NCBI RefSeq assembly: GCF_010725725.1
Contig: NZ_AP022599.1
Coordinates: 1,302,001 to 1,366,000, forward strand
Origin: Mycolicibacterium pulveris
Lineage (GTDB): Bacteria; Actinomycetota; Actinomycetes; Mycobacteriales; Mycobacteriaceae
Direction of reading: 5' to 3'
Length of the DNA stretch: 64,000 nucleotides
Positions 63,106 through 64,000 of the stretch are shown here, piece by piece. The translations under genes and the position numbers were made by a program. Position 1 is the stretch's first letter, and each line of letters begins with the position of its first letter. The notes beneath the pieces were generated by a model. The model did no database searches, was not told where the DNA came from, and was given only the letters and a program-made list of their open reading frames with translations.

Positions 63106-64000
63106 ATGACCAGTCACTTAATTCCGGACCTGCTTCGGACCCGCGCCGCGTCGGCCCCCGACGCCGTGTGCTGCGCCATGGATGACGAGGTCTACACCTA
63201 CGCCGACATGGACCGCCGCTCAGACCGCGTGGCCGCCGGCCTCGCAGCGCTGGGGATCGGCCCCGGTGAACGGGTGGCCACCCTGGCGCCCAACCGGTCC
63301 GAACTCCTCGAACTCTTCTACGGCGTGGCGAAGTCCGGGGCGGCCCAGGTGCCGTTGAACGCCTACCTCAAGGGTGAGTTCCTGCTTCACCAGCTGCGGC
63401 AATCCCGCTCGGGTGTCCTGGTCACCGACACCTCGGGACGCGAGGCACTCGAACCGATCCGAGACCAGCTGCCCGGGCTGCGGACGGTCGTGATGCTCGA
63501 CGAGACCGGCGCCGCCGAGATCAGCTACCAAAGCCTCCGGGAGACCACCGGTCCGCCCCCCGACATCGCCCTGACCGCAGCCGACACGATGTCGATCCTC
63601 TACACCTCCGGCACGACGGGGCTGCCCAAGGGATGTGTGGCCAGCCACGGTTACTACCTGCGCAGCGCCCGGTTGATCGGCGACGCACTGGAGATCGACG
63701 ACACCGATGTCCTGCTGGCCGGACTGCCCCTGTTCCACGCCGGAGCGCGGCTGGTCACCGTCACGATGCCGCTGGTGTTCGGTATTCCCGCGTACCTGCA
63801 GGGCACGTTCAGCGCCAGCGGTTACTTCCCGAGGGCCCGGGAGGTCGGCGCCACCGTGATGATCGCGGTCGGCGCGATGGGCGCCGCCATTCTGGCGACC
63901 GAACCCGGCCCCGCGGACCGCGACCACAGCGTCCGCCGGATCATGTGTGCCCCACTGACACTGGAATCCCAGCAGATCTTCCGGGAACGGTTCGGTGTCG
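63106..64000 (+). CDS. Acyl-CoA synthetase (AMP-binding), truncated by window end
   Basis: First 298 residues of a longer gene that continues beyond 64000. ATG at 63106. Adenylate-forming motif A3 SILYTSGTTGLPKGCVASHG around residue 165. N-terminal LLRTRAASAPDAVCCAMDDE and YTYADMDRRSDRVAAGLAAL are typical of the fatty-acyl/acyl-CoA ligase family. It activates a carboxylic acid to its CoA ester. Last visible gene of the AveC operon (gap of 64 bases), giving a source of acyl-CoA for the dehydrogenase at 30203 or similar. Confidence 0.9.
   Translation, partial: MTSHLIPDLLRTRAASAPDAVCCAMDDEVYTYADMDRRSDRVAAGLAALGIGPGERVATLAPNRSELLELFYGVAKSGAAQVPLNAYLKGEFLLHQLRQSRSGVLVTDTSGREALEPIRDQLPGLRTVVMLDETGAAEISYQSLRETTGPPPDIALTAADTMSILYTSGTTGLPKGCVASHGYYLRSARLIGDALEIDDTDVLLAGLPLFHAGARLVTVTMPLVFGIPAYLQGTFSASGYFPRAREVGATVMIAVGAMGAAILATEPGPADRDHSVRRIMCAPLTLESQQIFRERFGV

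Noticed and set aside
1..64000. CRISPR array or rRNA
   Set aside because: No regularly spaced direct repeats and no rRNA-like conserved segments were seen.

Overview
The window is high-GC actinobacterial DNA, almost certainly from a mycobacterium of the non-tuberculous, fast-growing (Mycolicibacterium-like) kind. The evidence is a complete mce lipid-importer operon (two yrbE and six mce genes), luciferase-like (probably F420-dependent) oxidoreductases, an Rv2466c-like DsbA protein, and many TetR regulators. All assignments rest on reading the sequence; no searches were run.

Layout. Positions 1-3.2 kb look like ordinary chromosome: a small membrane protein, a DsbA-fold protein and a zinc-ribbon/serpin-like protein. 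Positions 3.3-25.3 kb form a defence island. A divergent unknown gene faces an HNH nuclease and a large PLD-helicase-DUF3427 protein on the + strand. A complete class 1 DISARM operon (drmD-drmMI-drmA-drmB-drmC, 22424 down to 8390) runs on the - strand, with genes overlapping by 1 to 11 bases. Immediately upstream of drmD, on the same strand, is a two-gene unit: a P-loop NTPase with a zinc ribbon and an RNAP alpha-CTD-like tail, coupled by a 1-base overlap to a HEPN-like protein with an R-x4-H motif. This pair is the best candidate here for an undescribed system.

Positions 25.3-64 kb are a metabolic region that looks built for importing and oxidising a hydrophobic, isoprenoid-like or lipid substrate. 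The mce operon (49141 down to 40028) would import it. A P450-LLM-acyl-CoA dehydrogenase operon, an aldehyde dehydrogenase, a carotenoid oxygenase with two LLM oxidoreductases, four FAD oxidoreductases in two homologous pairs, an AveC-like membrane protein and a truncated acyl-CoA ligase would process it. Five TetR genes are interspersed, and clear palindromic operator candidates lie in front of several transcription units.

Two recurring themes stand out. A roughly 240-residue polytopic membrane protein family occurs five times (29405, 50271, 52697, 61527, 62286), two copies being followed by their own TetR gene. Also, an IS110-family element at about 51.2-52.6 kb, with its transposase broken into two frames, has separated two of these membrane genes and lies next to a triple operator. 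No tRNA, rRNA or CRISPR array was seen.
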